A stretch of DNA of 64,000 nucleotides from Marivita sp. (GTDB taxonomy: Bacteria > Pseudomonadota > Alphaproteobacteria > Rhodobacterales > Rhodobacteraceae): NCBI RefSeq assembly GCF_020055635.1, contig NZ_JAIPUT010000011.1, positions 28,920-92,919 of the forward strand, in the 5' to 3' direction. How positions within the stretch are numbered: position 1 is the first letter of the stretch; each line of letters opens with the position of its first letter. Shown here piece by piece: positions 44,702 to 53,824 of the stretch. The notes under the pieces were generated by a model, which saw only the letters and a program-made list of their open reading frames with translations, was not told the DNA's origin and did no database searches. The translations under genes and the position numbers were made by a program.

Positions 44702-45859
44702 TTATTTGACGGAGCCGGCCAGAAGACCGCGCACCAGGTATTTCTGCATCGCGAAGAACACCAGGAGCGGCACCGCGATCGACACGAAGGCCGCCGTGGC
44801 GAGGATTTCCCAATTGCCGCCCCGAGTGCCCAGTAGCTCGACGATCTGGTTTGTCATCACCGTCGTCTGCCCTGTCGCGTCGATCAGGAAGACCTTGGCG
44901 ACCAGCAGATCGTTCCATGTCCAGAGGAACTGGAAGATCGCGAAGCTGGCAAGCGCTGGAAAGGACAGCGGCAGGATGATCTTGACGAAGATCTGGAACT
45001 CGGTCGCGCCATCGACACGGGCGTTCTCGATGATGTCGCGTGGCAACCCGACCATGTAGTTTCGCAAGAGGTAGATCGCCAGAGGTAACCCGAAGCCGGT
45101 ATGGGCCAACCAGGTGCCCAGATACCCCTTTCCGATACCGATGCCGAGATGCAGCTTGAGCAGCGGAATCAGCGCCAGTTGCAACGGCACCACCAGAAGC
45201 CCGACCACCATCGCGATCAAGAGCGCCCTGCCCGCGAAATCCATCCAGGCCAGGGCATAGGCGGCAAAGGCCGCAACCACGATGGGAATGATCGTCGCCG
45301 GGATCGTCACCGTCAGCGTGTTGAAGAACGCCTTGGTCATACTGTCGGTCCGATCGCCGGAAAACAGCACCTGCTGGTAGTTCGCCAGCGTGAAATCGGG
45401 TGGCAGTTCGGCAGTGACGAAGATCCGCTGGCCTCGGCCGCCCTCCATTTCCACCGGGCTCTGCAACCGGTAATTGCCATTGGCCTGAACCGTGATCTGT
45501 TCGCCGTCGCGCAACTCGGCGGTGTCGCCGGGCGCATAGGCGCCGATATCGCGCGAGGACGTGCCCCAAGAGGACATGTCGATCTCGTCCGACAGGCCTT
45601 CACCTGCGAAGAGGTTGCCCTCGATCACGTACACACCGTCGACCAGCACCTGCTCTTCGGGGCTCGCGGTGCGCAGGGTCAGGCTTTGTTCGGTCGGAAA
45701 CAACGCGTTCCACCATCCAGAGCTGGAAATCTGGTCCGCCGTGCGGAAGGAGGACACGAAAAGCCCCACCGTCGGGAACAGCCACAGCGCCACCAGCACG
45801 ACAACCGAGATGTGAACCGCCCATGTGAGCGAGGATTTGGTTCCTGCGATATTATCCAT
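44702..45859 (-). CDS. aglG: alpha-glucoside ABC transporter permease AglG
   Basis: A 385-residue inner-membrane permease. A long periplasmic insertion (about residues 50-150, soluble and strand-rich) separates the first helix from the other five, a feature of AglG/MalG-like proteins. The ATPase-contacting EAA loop reads ENARVDGATEFQIFVKIILPLSFPAL. It follows aglF by 45 bases. Confidence 0.92.
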   Translation of the reverse strand: MDNIAGTKSSLTWAVHISVVVLVALWLFPTVGLFVSSFRTADQISSSGWWNALFPTEQSLTLRTASPEEQVLVDGVYVIEGNLFAGEGLSDEIDMSSWGTSSRDIGAYAPGDTAELRDGEQITVQANGNYRLQSPVEMEGGRGQRIFVTAELPPDFTLANYQQVLFSGDRTDSMTKAFFNTLTVTIPATIIPIVVAAFAAYALAWMDFAGRALLIAMVVGLLVVPLQLALIPLLKLHLGIGIGKGYLGTWLAHTGFGLPLAIYLLRNYMVGLPRDIIENARVDGATEFQIFVKIILPLSFPALASFAIFQFLWTWNDLLVAKVFLIDATGQTTVMTNQIVELLGTRGGNWEILATAAFVSIAVPLLVFFAMQKYLVRGLLAGSVK

Positions 45860-45904
45860 TGGTCCGATCCTTTTCTTGCTCCACCGCTTTGCCAGCCGGG
45901 AGCA

Positions 45905-46924
45905 TCAGCGCATTTCCTTGCGCGCGTTGCGCACGTTCCAGACAAGGATCGGCGTCACCAGCAACATGATCACGATGGCGCTGGCCGAACCGACACCCCA
46001 GTCATTGGCGCGGAACAGCTTGTCGAACATGTAATTGGCCAGAACCTGGGTTTCCCACTGGCCGTTGGTCATCGCGAAGACGATGTCGAAGATCTTGAGA
46101 ACCACCAGTGTGATCGTCGTCCAGACCACCACGATGGTGCCCGCGATCTGCGGCATCTTGATCTTGAAGAAGATCTGAAACGGGTTGGCCCCGTCGACGA
46201 TGGCCGCCTCGATGGTTTCTTCCGGGATGCCGCGCAGGGCGGCACTGAGGATCACCATGGCAAAGCCGGTCTGGATCCAGATCAGCACGATCATCAGCAG
46301 AAAGCTGTTCCAGAGCGGGATGGTCAGCCATTGCTGCGGGTCGTTGCCGGTCATCCAGGTGTAGATCGCGTTCAGCACGCCGATCTGTTCGGTGCCGGGC
46401 GGGCGCGCGTCGTAGACCAGCTTCCAGATCACCGCCGCCCCCACGAAGGAGATCGCCATCGGCATGAAGATCAGCGACTTGGCGATATTGCCCCAGGAGA
46501 TCCGGTCGGTCAGCTGCGCGGCCAGAAGGCCGAAGGCGGTGGACAGCGCCGGCACCACGATCAGCCACAGCATGTTGTTGCGCATCGCTTCCCAGAATTT
46601 CGGTTCCGACGCCATCTGGCTGTAATTGGCCAGGCCGACGAAATTGTACACGGTGGTGCCATCCGGCATGGTCTGCCGTTCGGTCAGCGACAGGCGGATC
46701 GTCTCGATCACCGGGTAGGCGAGGTAAAGCCCAAGCGCGAAGATCGCGGGCAGCAGGAACAGCCACGGGCGCACAAGATTGGCGCGGTTGATGTTCTTGC
46801 CGGCATTCGGGCCCTTGGCCGGGAAAAGCACCTTGTCCAGAAACTGGTTGGAAAAGTAGAAATAGCTCAGACATCCACCAACGCCGATGGCAATGGTCAA
46901 CAGACCTTGTATCGCGGGATTCAT
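45905..46924 (-). CDS. aglF: alpha-glucoside ABC transporter permease AglF
   Basis: A 339-residue inner-membrane permease with about eight hydrophobic segments; the EAA loop is EAAIVDGANPFQIFFKIKMPQIAGT. LFLLPAIFALGLYLAYPVIETI is the typical MalF-type first core helix. It is separated from aglE by 134 bases containing a strong hairpin. Confidence 0.92.
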   Translation of the reverse strand: MNPAIQGLLTIAIGVGGCLSYFYFSNQFLDKVLFPAKGPNAGKNINRANLVRPWLFLLPAIFALGLYLAYPVIETIRLSLTERQTMPDGTTVYNFVGLANYSQMASEPKFWEAMRNNMLWLIVVPALSTAFGLLAAQLTDRISWGNIAKSLIFMPMAISFVGAAVIWKLVYDARPPGTEQIGVLNAIYTWMTGNDPQQWLTIPLWNSFLLMIVLIWIQTGFAMVILSAALRGIPEETIEAAIVDGANPFQIFFKIKMPQIAGTIVVVWTTITLVVLKIFDIVFAMTNGQWETQVLANYMFDKLFRANDWGVGSASAIVIMLLVTPILVWNVRNARKEMR

Positions 46925-47012
46925 GCTGTCCCTCCCAAAATGTTTGCTGATCCAGTGTGTGCCACTGGCGGTCCCCTTGTACGGGATTTTGGCTTTGCAG
47001 CTTCAGAGGTGC

Positions 47013-47038
47013 GGACTGCGCGATTGCCCGCGCAGTCC
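47013..47038 (-). repeat. hairpin between aglE and aglF
   Basis: Perfect 10-bp arms GGACTGCGCG/CGCGCAGTCC with a six-base loop, 20 bases after the aglE stop. No T-run follows on the coding strand, so it more likely stabilises the abundant aglE mRNA segment than ends transcription. Confidence 0.75.
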
Positions 47039-47058
47039 TGCGTTTTTGCAAAGGGCGC

Positions 47059-48327
47059 TTACTTCAGCGACTCCCAGCTGTCCTGGATGTCGCTGGCGAC
47101 TTCGCCTGCATCCGCGCCACCGGCGTAATCGACCATACCGGTCCAGAACGAACCGGCCCCGACGCCGCCCGGCATCAGGTCGGACGCATCGAACCGGAAC
47201 GTCGTGGCATCGAGCAGGATGCCGTTCATCTTGGCGGTCGGCGCATCGACAAACTGGGAGCTGTCCACACCGGTATGCGGTGTCAGGAAGCCGCCATTCG
47301 CCATCCAGATTTCATGCGCCTCGGGCGTCTGGAGATAGGCGATCAAATCATGCGCGGCCTGGTTCTCGTTGGTGATCGCCCAAAGCGTGCCCGCCCCCAG
47401 GACCGGAGCGCCGAGATCCTTTTCCTCGTAGGCCGGGAAATAGAAGAAATCGGCATCCAGACCGACTTCGGTGCCTTCCGGGAAGAAGGCCGGGATGAAC
47501 GACGCCTGGCGGTGCAGGTAGCATTGCGGCGGCGCATCGAAGAGGCCCTTGGGGCTGTCGCGGAAATCGGTCGAGGCGACCGCGCCGGACCCGCCGGCCA
47601 CGTATTCGTCATTTCGCGCGAACGCGCCGAACTCCTCGATCGCGGCGACGACGCGCGGATCGTCGAACGGAATTTCGTTGCTCACCCACTGGTCATAGAC
47701 TTCGGGGGGCTGGGTGCGCAGCATCATGTCCTCGACCCAATCGGTCGCGGGCCAGCCGGTCGCGCCACCCGACCCCAGACCGATGCACCAGGGCGTTTCG
47801 CCATCGGCCACGATCTGATCGGTCAGCGCCTTCAGCTCTTCCATCGTCTCGGGAACCTCGTAACCGGCGTCCTCGAAGTTCTCGGGCGAGAACCAGACCA
47901 GCGATTTCACGTCGACCTTGTAGAAAAAGCCGTACAGGTCCTCCTCGCCATCCGGCCCGGCATAGGTGCCCAGATCGACCCAGGACTCGCCGGCGGCATA
48001 GTTTTCGCGCACCCAATCGGCGGTGCCGTCATTGAGTGGTGTGAGGAACCCGCGCGCGGCCATGTCGGAGGCAAGACCGGGCTGCGGGAACACTGCCACG
48101 TTCGGCGCAGAGCCCGCTTCGGCATCGACGACGATCTGCTGCTCGAAGCTGTCGGAGCCGACATAGCTGACATTGTGGCCGGACTTTTCGGCGAAGTCGT
48201 TCAGCACTTCTTCCACCATCGCCTGGTCGGGGCCAAGCCAGGGTCCGAACACGGTGATATCTTCGGCGGCGGCGGCGCTGGCATATAGCGCAGCGATGGC
48301 CACACTCGACGTGAGCGTCTTCTTCAT
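47059..48327 (-). CDS. aglE: alpha-glucoside-binding protein AglE
   Basis: The periplasmic binding protein of the transporter, 422 residues. It has a signal peptide (MKKTLTSSVAIAALYASAAAA, cleavage near residue 21) and a MalE-type fold with many aromatic residues (FAEKSGHNVSYVGSD, GGATGWPATDWVEDMML, AQCYLHRQASFIPAFF-like region). It is the first gene of the minus-strand agl run and faces aglR across a 240-base region with three operator-like palindromes. Confidence 0.93.
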   Translation of the reverse strand: MKKTLTSSVAIAALYASAAAAEDITVFGPWLGPDQAMVEEVLNDFAEKSGHNVSYVGSDSFEQQIVVDAEAGSAPNVAVFPQPGLASDMAARGFLTPLNDGTADWVRENYAAGESWVDLGTYAGPDGEEDLYGFFYKVDVKSLVWFSPENFEDAGYEVPETMEELKALTDQIVADGETPWCIGLGSGGATGWPATDWVEDMMLRTQPPEVYDQWVSNEIPFDDPRVVAAIEEFGAFARNDEYVAGGSGAVASTDFRDSPKGLFDAPPQCYLHRQASFIPAFFPEGTEVGLDADFFYFPAYEEKDLGAPVLGAGTLWAITNENQAAHDLIAYLQTPEAHEIWMANGGFLTPHTGVDSSQFVDAPTAKMNGILLDATTFRFDASDLMPGGVGAGSFWTGMVDYAGGADAGEVASDIQDSWESLK

Positions 48328-48351
48328 GAATTACCTCCCAGGTTGCGCAAA

Positions 48352-48366
48352 TGTTAGCGCTTTACA
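48352..48366. promoter_or_regulatory. hybrid LacI-type operator ahead of aglE
   Basis: TGTTAGCGCTTTACA combines a left half like the CceR-type sites near the gap genes (TGTTAGCG) with a right half like the AglR sites (CGCTTT). It lies 25 bases upstream of the aglE start. Confidence 0.6.
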
Positions 48367-48388
48367 AATCCCCCGCCCCGGAATCACT

Positions 48389-48402
48389 CCAAAGCGCTTT
48401 GG
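48389..48402. promoter_or_regulatory. AglR operator 1
   Basis: CCAAAGCGCTTTGG, a perfect 14-bp palindrome with the central CG typical of LacI-family operators, about 60 bases upstream of aglE. Confidence 0.8.
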
Positions 48403-48547
48403 ATGTGCAAACGTCACCGATTTGCGACACTCTGTCAATCCAGTGCAATTGCAGAAAACCCCATAAATATTGCTGCTTTGCAGCATTTTGAAATTCGTAT
48501 TGGGGCTTTAATCGCTTTGGCTTTTGTGGCTAAGTTGACCCGTCATT

Positions 48548-48559
48548 CAAAGCGCTTTG
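48548..48559. promoter_or_regulatory. AglR operator 2, next to the aglR start
   Basis: CAAAGCGCTTTG, a perfect palindrome ending nine bases before the aglR GTG, so bound repressor would block its own transcript. Centre-to-centre distance to operator 1 is about 158 bases. Confidence 0.78.
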
Positions 48560-48568
48560 GGCGGAACC

Positions 48569-49594
48569 GTGAACCTCAAGCAACTGTCGGAACATCTCAA
48601 CCTGTCCCAGACCACGGTCAGCCGTGCGCTGAACGGCTATCCCGAGGTCAACGAGAACACCCGCAGCCGCGTCCTGAAAGCCGCGCAGGAGCTGAACTAT
48701 CGCCCCAACGTGCGGGCCAAGGGTCTGGCCACGGGGCGCGCGCTGGCGATCGGTCACGTGATCCCGGTGTCGAGCCAGCATGAAATGGTGAACCCGGTCT
48801 TCGGCGATTTCATCGCCGGGGCCGGCGAGAGCTATGCCCATGCTGGCTATGACATGATGCTGACCCTGGTGCCGGACCAGGAAGAGGCCCGCGCATATCA
48901 CGACATAAAGGCGCGCGGCACGGTGGACGGGATGATCGTGCACGGCCCGGCGATCAACGACGTCCGTATTTCCCTGCTGTCGCGCATCGGCCTGCCATTC
49001 GTGGTGCACGGTCGGTCGACCGATGTGAACCTGCCCTATTCCTGGATTGACGTGAACAACCGCGGGGCGTTCGAGCGGGGCACTCAGTTCCTGATCGAAC
49101 TGGGGCATCGGCGGATCGCGCTGCTCAACGGGCTCGAGCACATGGATTTCGCCTTCCGGCGTCGCAAGGGCTATGAAACCGCGCTGCGCAACAATGGCAT
49201 GTCCGTGGATGCCAGCCTGATGCGCAGCGACGAGATGACCGAGGTGTATGGCTACCGTGCCACCCGCGAAATGCTGGCCCGCAGCACGCGGCCCACGGCC
49301 ATCGTCTGTTCGTCCATCATCATCGCCATCGGCGTGCGGCGCGCGATCCACGATGCCGGACTCGTTCTGGCCCGCGACGTGTCGATCATCACCTATGACG
49401 ACGCGCTGAGCTATCTCGAAAACGGCGACGACGTGCCGATCTTCACCGCGCTTCGATCCTCGGTGCGCTATGCGGGGCGCCAGGCGGCTGACATGCTTCT
49501 GTCGTTGATTGCCGTTCCCATAAATGCCCCAAAGACGCGCCTGCTCGAAGCTGAACTTATCATTGGCCGGTCCACCGGACCTGCCTCAAACTAA
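48569..49594 (+). CDS. aglR: LacI-family repressor of the alpha-glucoside operon (AglR)
   Basis: A 341-residue LacI regulator: N-terminal helix-turn-helix LSQTTVSRALNGYPEVNENTR with hinge NYRPNVRAKGLATGR, then a periplasmic-binding-protein-like sugar sensor (IDVNNRGAFERGTQFLIELGHRRIALL in parts). The GTG giving VNLKQLSEHLN is the expected start; an upstream in-frame TTG lies inside the operator. Divergent from aglE and followed closely by a beta-glucosidase and glucokinase. Confidence 0.93.
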   Translation: MNLKQLSEHLNLSQTTVSRALNGYPEVNENTRSRVLKAAQELNYRPNVRAKGLATGRALAIGHVIPVSSQHEMVNPVFGDFIAGAGESYAHAGYDMMLTLVPDQEEARAYHDIKARGTVDGMIVHGPAINDVRISLLSRIGLPFVVHGRSTDVNLPYSWIDVNNRGAFERGTQFLIELGHRRIALLNGLEHMDFAFRRRKGYETALRNNGMSVDASLMRSDEMTEVYGYRATREMLARSTRPTAIVCSSIIIAIGVRRAIHDAGLVLARDVSIITYDDALSYLENGDDVPIFTALRSSVRYAGRQAADMLLSLIAVPINAPKTRLLEAELIIGRSTGPASN

Positions 49595-49606
49595 AGGACA
49601 TCCCGA

Positions 49607-50935
49607 ATGTTGACGTTCAAACGGCAGGATTTCCCTGACGATTTCCTTTTTGGTACCGCCACGTCCAGCTACCAGATCGAAGGCCACGCCTTTGGCGGCG
49701 CGGGCAAGACCCATTGGGACACGTTCGCCGCCACCCCCGGCAACGTGGTGCGCGCCGAAAACGGCGACCGCGCCTGCGACCATTATCACCGCTTCGAGGC
49801 GGATCTCGGTCTGGTCAAGGCGGCGGGTCTGGACGCATACCGCTTTTCGACAAGCTGGGCGCGGGTGTTGCCCGAAGGGCGCGGCACGCCCAACGCAGAG
49901 GGGCTGGATTTCTACGACCGCCTGACCGACGCGATGCTGGAGCGCGGGCTGAAACCCTGCGCCACGCTTTATCACTGGGAACTGCCCGTGGCGCTGGCCG
50001 ATCTTGGGGGTTGGCGCAATCCGGACATGCCCAAATGGTTCGGCGAATTCACCGAGGTCATCATGGGGCGCATCGGCGACCGGATGCATTCGGTGGCCCC
50101 GATCAACGAGCCGTGGTGCGTCGGATGGCTGTCGCATTTCCTGGGCCATCACGCGCCCGGCCTGCGCGACATCCGCGCGACGGCGCATGCGATGCATCAC
50201 GTGCTCAAGGCGCATGGCACGGCCATCCAGGTGATGCGCGGGCTGGGGATGGGCAACCTTGGCGGCGTGTTCAACATGGAATGGGCCACCCCGGTGGACG
50301 AGTCCGAGCCCGCGCAACAGGCCGCGGCGCTTTATGACGGGTATTACAATCATTTCTTCATGTCCGGCGTGTTCAAGGGCCAGTACCCTGAGAACGTGAT
50401 GGAAGGGCTCGGGCCGCATATGCCAAAAGACTGGCAGGATGATTTCGGCGTGATCCAAAGCCCGCTCGACTGGTGCGGGATCAACTATTACACCCGCAAG
50501 ATCATCGCGCCGAACGACGGGCCGTGGCCCAGCCATCACGAGGTCGAAGGCCCGCTGCCCAAGACCTTCATGGACTGGGAGATTTACCCCGACGGGCTTT
50601 ACAACTTCCTGACCCGCACCGCGCGCGACTATACCGGCGACCTGCCGCTTTACGTGACCGAGAACGGCATGGCCTCGCCGGACGTGATCGAAAACGGTGC
50701 GGTGGCTGACCCCGACCGCATCGCCTATCTCGACAGTCATGTCGCTGCGGTGCAGCGCGCGATGGCCGATGGCGCACCGGTAAAGGGCTATTTCATCTGG
50801 TCGCTGATGGACAATTACGAATGGGCTCTGGGCTACGAGAAACGCTTCGGCCTCGTGCATGTGGATTTCGACACTCTGGACCGCACGCCCAAATCCTCCT
50901 ATCACGCGCTCAAATCCGCGCTGACCGGGATCTGA
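49607..50935 (+). CDS. beta-glucosidase (GH1)
   Basis: A 442-residue GH1 enzyme: FPDDFLFGTATSSYQIEG at the N-terminus, ATLYHWELP, acid/base Glu in PINEPWCVG, nucleophile Glu in YVTENGM, and YFIWSLMDNYEWALGY. Cytoplasmic, hydrolysing beta-glucosides to glucose for the next gene's kinase. It starts 12 bases after aglR and ends one base before glk. Confidence 0.95.
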   Translation: MLTFKRQDFPDDFLFGTATSSYQIEGHAFGGAGKTHWDTFAATPGNVVRAENGDRACDHYHRFEADLGLVKAAGLDAYRFSTSWARVLPEGRGTPNAEGLDFYDRLTDAMLERGLKPCATLYHWELPVALADLGGWRNPDMPKWFGEFTEVIMGRIGDRMHSVAPINEPWCVGWLSHFLGHHAPGLRDIRATAHAMHHVLKAHGTAIQVMRGLGMGNLGGVFNMEWATPVDESEPAQQAAALYDGYYNHFFMSGVFKGQYPENVMEGLGPHMPKDWQDDFGVIQSPLDWCGINYYTRKIIAPNDGPWPSHHEVEGPLPKTFMDWEIYPDGLYNFLTRTARDYTGDLPLYVTENGMASPDVIENGAVADPDRIAYLDSHVAAVQRAMADGAPVKGYFIWSLMDNYEWALGYEKRFGLVHVDFDTLDRTPKSSYHALKSALTGI

Positions 50936-50936
50936 C

Positions 50937-51905
50937 ATGACCACACCTTCCCCCCTGACCGCCTTGGTCGCCGATCTGGGCGGCACCAACACCCGTGTTG
51001 CGCTGACCGATGGAACCGCTGTGCGCACCGATACGATCAAGCGGTTCCGCAATGCCGATCACGCCGATCTGGTCTCGGTGCTGCGCGCCTATCTGGCGGA
51101 ACAGGGCGGCGTGCCCGACGCCGCCTGTGTCGCGATGGCGGGGCCCGTGCTGAACGGGGTCGGCGAATTGACCAATCTCAACTGGACCGTCGATCGCGCC
51201 CTGGTGGCCGAGGCGACCGGTGCCAAGACCGTGGCCGTGCTGAACGACCTGCAGGCGCAGGGCCACGCGCTCGACCACCTGACACCCGACGTGGTGCAGA
51301 CCATCCTGCCGGGTCAGCCCGCCAGTGCACATGCGGCCCGGCTTGTCATCGGGATCGGCACCGGGATGAACGCCGCAGCGGTCTATCGTCTGGACGATCG
51401 CACGCTGGTGCCGCCCTCCGAGGCCGGTCACGTGTCCCTGCCCGCGCAGAATGCCGACGAGCTGCGCCTGCTCGACTGGATCGCGCGCAAGCACGGCACA
51501 CCGGGGTTCGAGGATGTGTTGTCGGGCCGCGGATTCGAACGGGTCTACGAATGGCTGTGTGACGAGGCGGCCGTCGATGCGCCGCTGGATGCCGGCGGGA
51601 TCATGCAGGCGGTCAATGACGGGTCGAGCAAGGTCGCCGAAGAAGCCGCGCGCGTGTTCATCCGCATGATGGGTCGCGCGGCAGGCAACCTTGCGCTGGT
51701 GCATCTGCCCTTCGGCGGGATCTACCTCTGTGGAGGCGTCGCCCGCCATTTCGGACCGCATCTCGAACGGCTGGGCTTTCGCGACGCGTTCTTCGACAAG
51801 GGGCGGTTTTCCGACTTCATGGAACAGTTCCCCGTGCACCTTGTCGATGACGACTATGCCGCCCTGTCGGGATCAGCCGCGCATCTGTCAGAGCTTATGG
51901 GTTAG
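50937..51905 (+). CDS. glk: glucokinase
   Basis: A 322-residue bacterial glucokinase of the E. coli Glk type: phosphate loop ADLGGTNTR, sugar-binding LNDLQAQGHAL, IGIGTGMNAAAV and SEAGHVSLP, and the adenosine motif GGIYLCGGVARHF. It phosphorylates glucose released by AglA and the GH1 enzyme. The start lies one base after the GH1 stop; the stop overlaps that of the convergent GH42 gene (TTAG). Confidence 0.93.
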   Translation: MTTPSPLTALVADLGGTNTRVALTDGTAVRTDTIKRFRNADHADLVSVLRAYLAEQGGVPDAACVAMAGPVLNGVGELTNLNWTVDRALVAEATGAKTVAVLNDLQAQGHALDHLTPDVVQTILPGQPASAHAARLVIGIGTGMNAAAVYRLDDRTLVPPSEAGHVSLPAQNADELRLLDWIARKHGTPGFEDVLSGRGFERVYEWLCDEAAVDAPLDAGGIMQAVNDGSSKVAEEAARVFIRMMGRAAGNLALVHLPFGGIYLCGGVARHFGPHLERLGFRDAFFDKGRFSDFMEQFPVHLVDDDYAALSGSAAHLSELMG

Positions 51906-53824
51906 GCTTTTTGCTGTCGCAAAACACCAGCAGGGCCAAGGGTTTTCCCCGCGATTTCAACCTCATGCGGGTTGTGATTGAACCAGAACCGTTCCGTTGC
52001 AGTGTCCCTCGTCCGGACGCCGGTGGGCAGATGCATCGTCTCGACTTCGGCTCGGGCGCAGAGGTCTTTGGCCAGACGATCGAAAAACCCGTCATCACCC
52101 CAGCCGCCGCAATAGGTGACGCTGCCGGAGCGCATCGCAACCGGCATGCCCGCTTCGGCTTCAAACGTAATTTCCGCTGCACCTTCAAGATGTTCGAACC
52201 AGTTCTTCACGTGCCCGCCGCCGTCGACCGGGATCGGCATGTCCGGGCGCAGGGTTTCGAGACGCGACACCGTCACGTCCAGGCCCGGCCAGTTCGGCGG
52301 CAAGGGGACCGGGATGTTGAAATCTTCGTTTCGGGCGGCAGATCGCGGACCGATCAGCACCTGCGCCCCGCTGTTCGACAGGGCTGATCTGAGGTCTTCC
52401 GGCATGACCATCATGCCCGGTGCCGCAACGATCCGGTAGCCGCTGAAATCGCGCTGTGTCGGCGGCAGGATGTCCAGCGTCACACCCTCCCGACGGAAGG
52501 CGCGGTAGAGGTCGAAGACAAGACCCAGGTAGTCCACGCCCTGCCCCTGCGGCTGCACGTCCCAAGACCACGCCGCGTCGTAATCGAAGATCATCGCGAC
52601 CGGGGCTTGGGCAGGCGATACATCGGGCGCATCGGCCAGTTCTGCAGCAACCTGTTCGGCCTCGACATAGCCGGGCGCGATCACGCTGTCAGGGCGCAGA
52701 AGGCCTGCATGCAGCTGCTCCTGCGCAAAGGGCGCCTGCCGCCAGCGGAAGTAACACACGGCTTCGGCCCCATGGGCAAACGCCTCCCATGTCCAGAGGC
52801 GCACCATGCCGGGCAGCGGCGCGGGGTTGTATGGCGCCCAATTCACCGGGCCGGGCTGTTGCTCCATCACCCACCAGCGCCCCTTGCCCACCGCGCGGTA
52901 GAGGTCGTGATGAAACGCCTGAAAATCCGGGTCGCCTTGGCGGGCATAGTGCCGTTGCTCTTCGGGTGTGGCCCCGACACGGTCTTCCAAGAAGCCCAGC
53001 GGATAGCTGTCCCATGTCGCGATCTCGAGGTCTTCGCCCACCGCGAAATGGTCGAAATTGATCTCGCGGCCCATGTAATTGTGTGAAATCGGCGCGTCGG
53101 AATGCTGGCGGATGATGTCGACCTGCGCGCGGTTGAAGGCGACCACCTGATCCGACGAAAACCGCCGGAACGCCTGTGCATGCGCCGGGTTGGGTTCGGT
53201 CACGGTCAGGTTGGGCAGGTCGATCTGGTCGAAATGGTCATATTCCATCGACCAGAACACGTTGCCCCAGGCCGCGTTCAGCGCGTCGATATCGCCATCA
53301 TTGCCCTGCCCCGGATAGCGCGCGCGCAGCCAGCCGCGAAAGGCCTGACGCGCGGCGTTGGAATAGGACAGGATCGTGTCGTGGCAGCCATATTCGTTGT
53401 CGGTCTGCCACGCCGCGACATGCGGGTTCCGGCCGTAGCGTTCGGCCACTTCGGTGACGATCCGGCGGCATTCATCAAGATAGCCCTCGTGGCTGAAGCA
53501 ATAGTGCCGCCGCGATCCGAAGCCACGCGGACGGCCCTGTGCATCGACCGCGAACATGTCGGGGTGCTTGTCGCAGACCCAGCGCGGTGGAGTCGCAGTC
53601 GGGGTGCCCAGCACGACCTTGAGGCCTTCCGCGCCCAGCACATCGATCGCCTCGTCCAGCCAATCCCAGCGGAAATCACCCGGCGACGGTTCGATCCGGG
53701 ACCATGCGAATTCGCCGATCCGCACCCATGTGAGGCCCAAAGCGGCCATGCGGGCGGCGTCTTCCTCCCAGATCTCGCGGGGCCAGTGTTCCGGGTAATA
53801 GCAGGTGCCAAGCGTACGTTTCAC
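51902..53824 (-). CDS. beta-galactosidase (GH42)
   Basis: A 640-residue GH42 enzyme. LGTCYYPEHWPREIWEEDAARM opens the barrel, the acid/base Glu is in WQTDNEYGCHDT, and the nucleophile Glu in WWVMEQQPGPVNW; trimerisation and C-terminal domains follow. No signal peptide, so it acts in the cytoplasm on imported galactosides. It is the last gene of the galactoside run, coupled by overlap to the lactonase gene. Confidence 0.94.
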   Translation of the reverse strand: MKRTLGTCYYPEHWPREIWEEDAARMAALGLTWVRIGEFAWSRIEPSPGDFRWDWLDEAIDVLGAEGLKVVLGTPTATPPRWVCDKHPDMFAVDAQGRPRGFGSRRHYCFSHEGYLDECRRIVTEVAERYGRNPHVAAWQTDNEYGCHDTILSYSNAARQAFRGWLRARYPGQGNDGDIDALNAAWGNVFWSMEYDHFDQIDLPNLTVTEPNPAHAQAFRRFSSDQVVAFNRAQVDIIRQHSDAPISHNYMGREINFDHFAVGEDLEIATWDSYPLGFLEDRVGATPEEQRHYARQGDPDFQAFHHDLYRAVGKGRWWVMEQQPGPVNWAPYNPAPLPGMVRLWTWEAFAHGAEAVCYFRWRQAPFAQEQLHAGLLRPDSVIAPGYVEAEQVAAELADAPDVSPAQAPVAMIFDYDAAWSWDVQPQGQGVDYLGLVFDLYRAFRREGVTLDILPPTQRDFSGYRIVAAPGMMVMPEDLRSALSNSGAQVLIGPRSAARNEDFNIPVPLPPNWPGLDVTVSRLETLRPDMPIPVDGGGHVKNWFEHLEGAAEITFEAEAGMPVAMRSGSVTYCGGWGDDGFFDRLAKDLCARAEVETMHLPTGVRTRDTATERFWFNHNPHEVEIAGKTLGPAGVLRQQKA

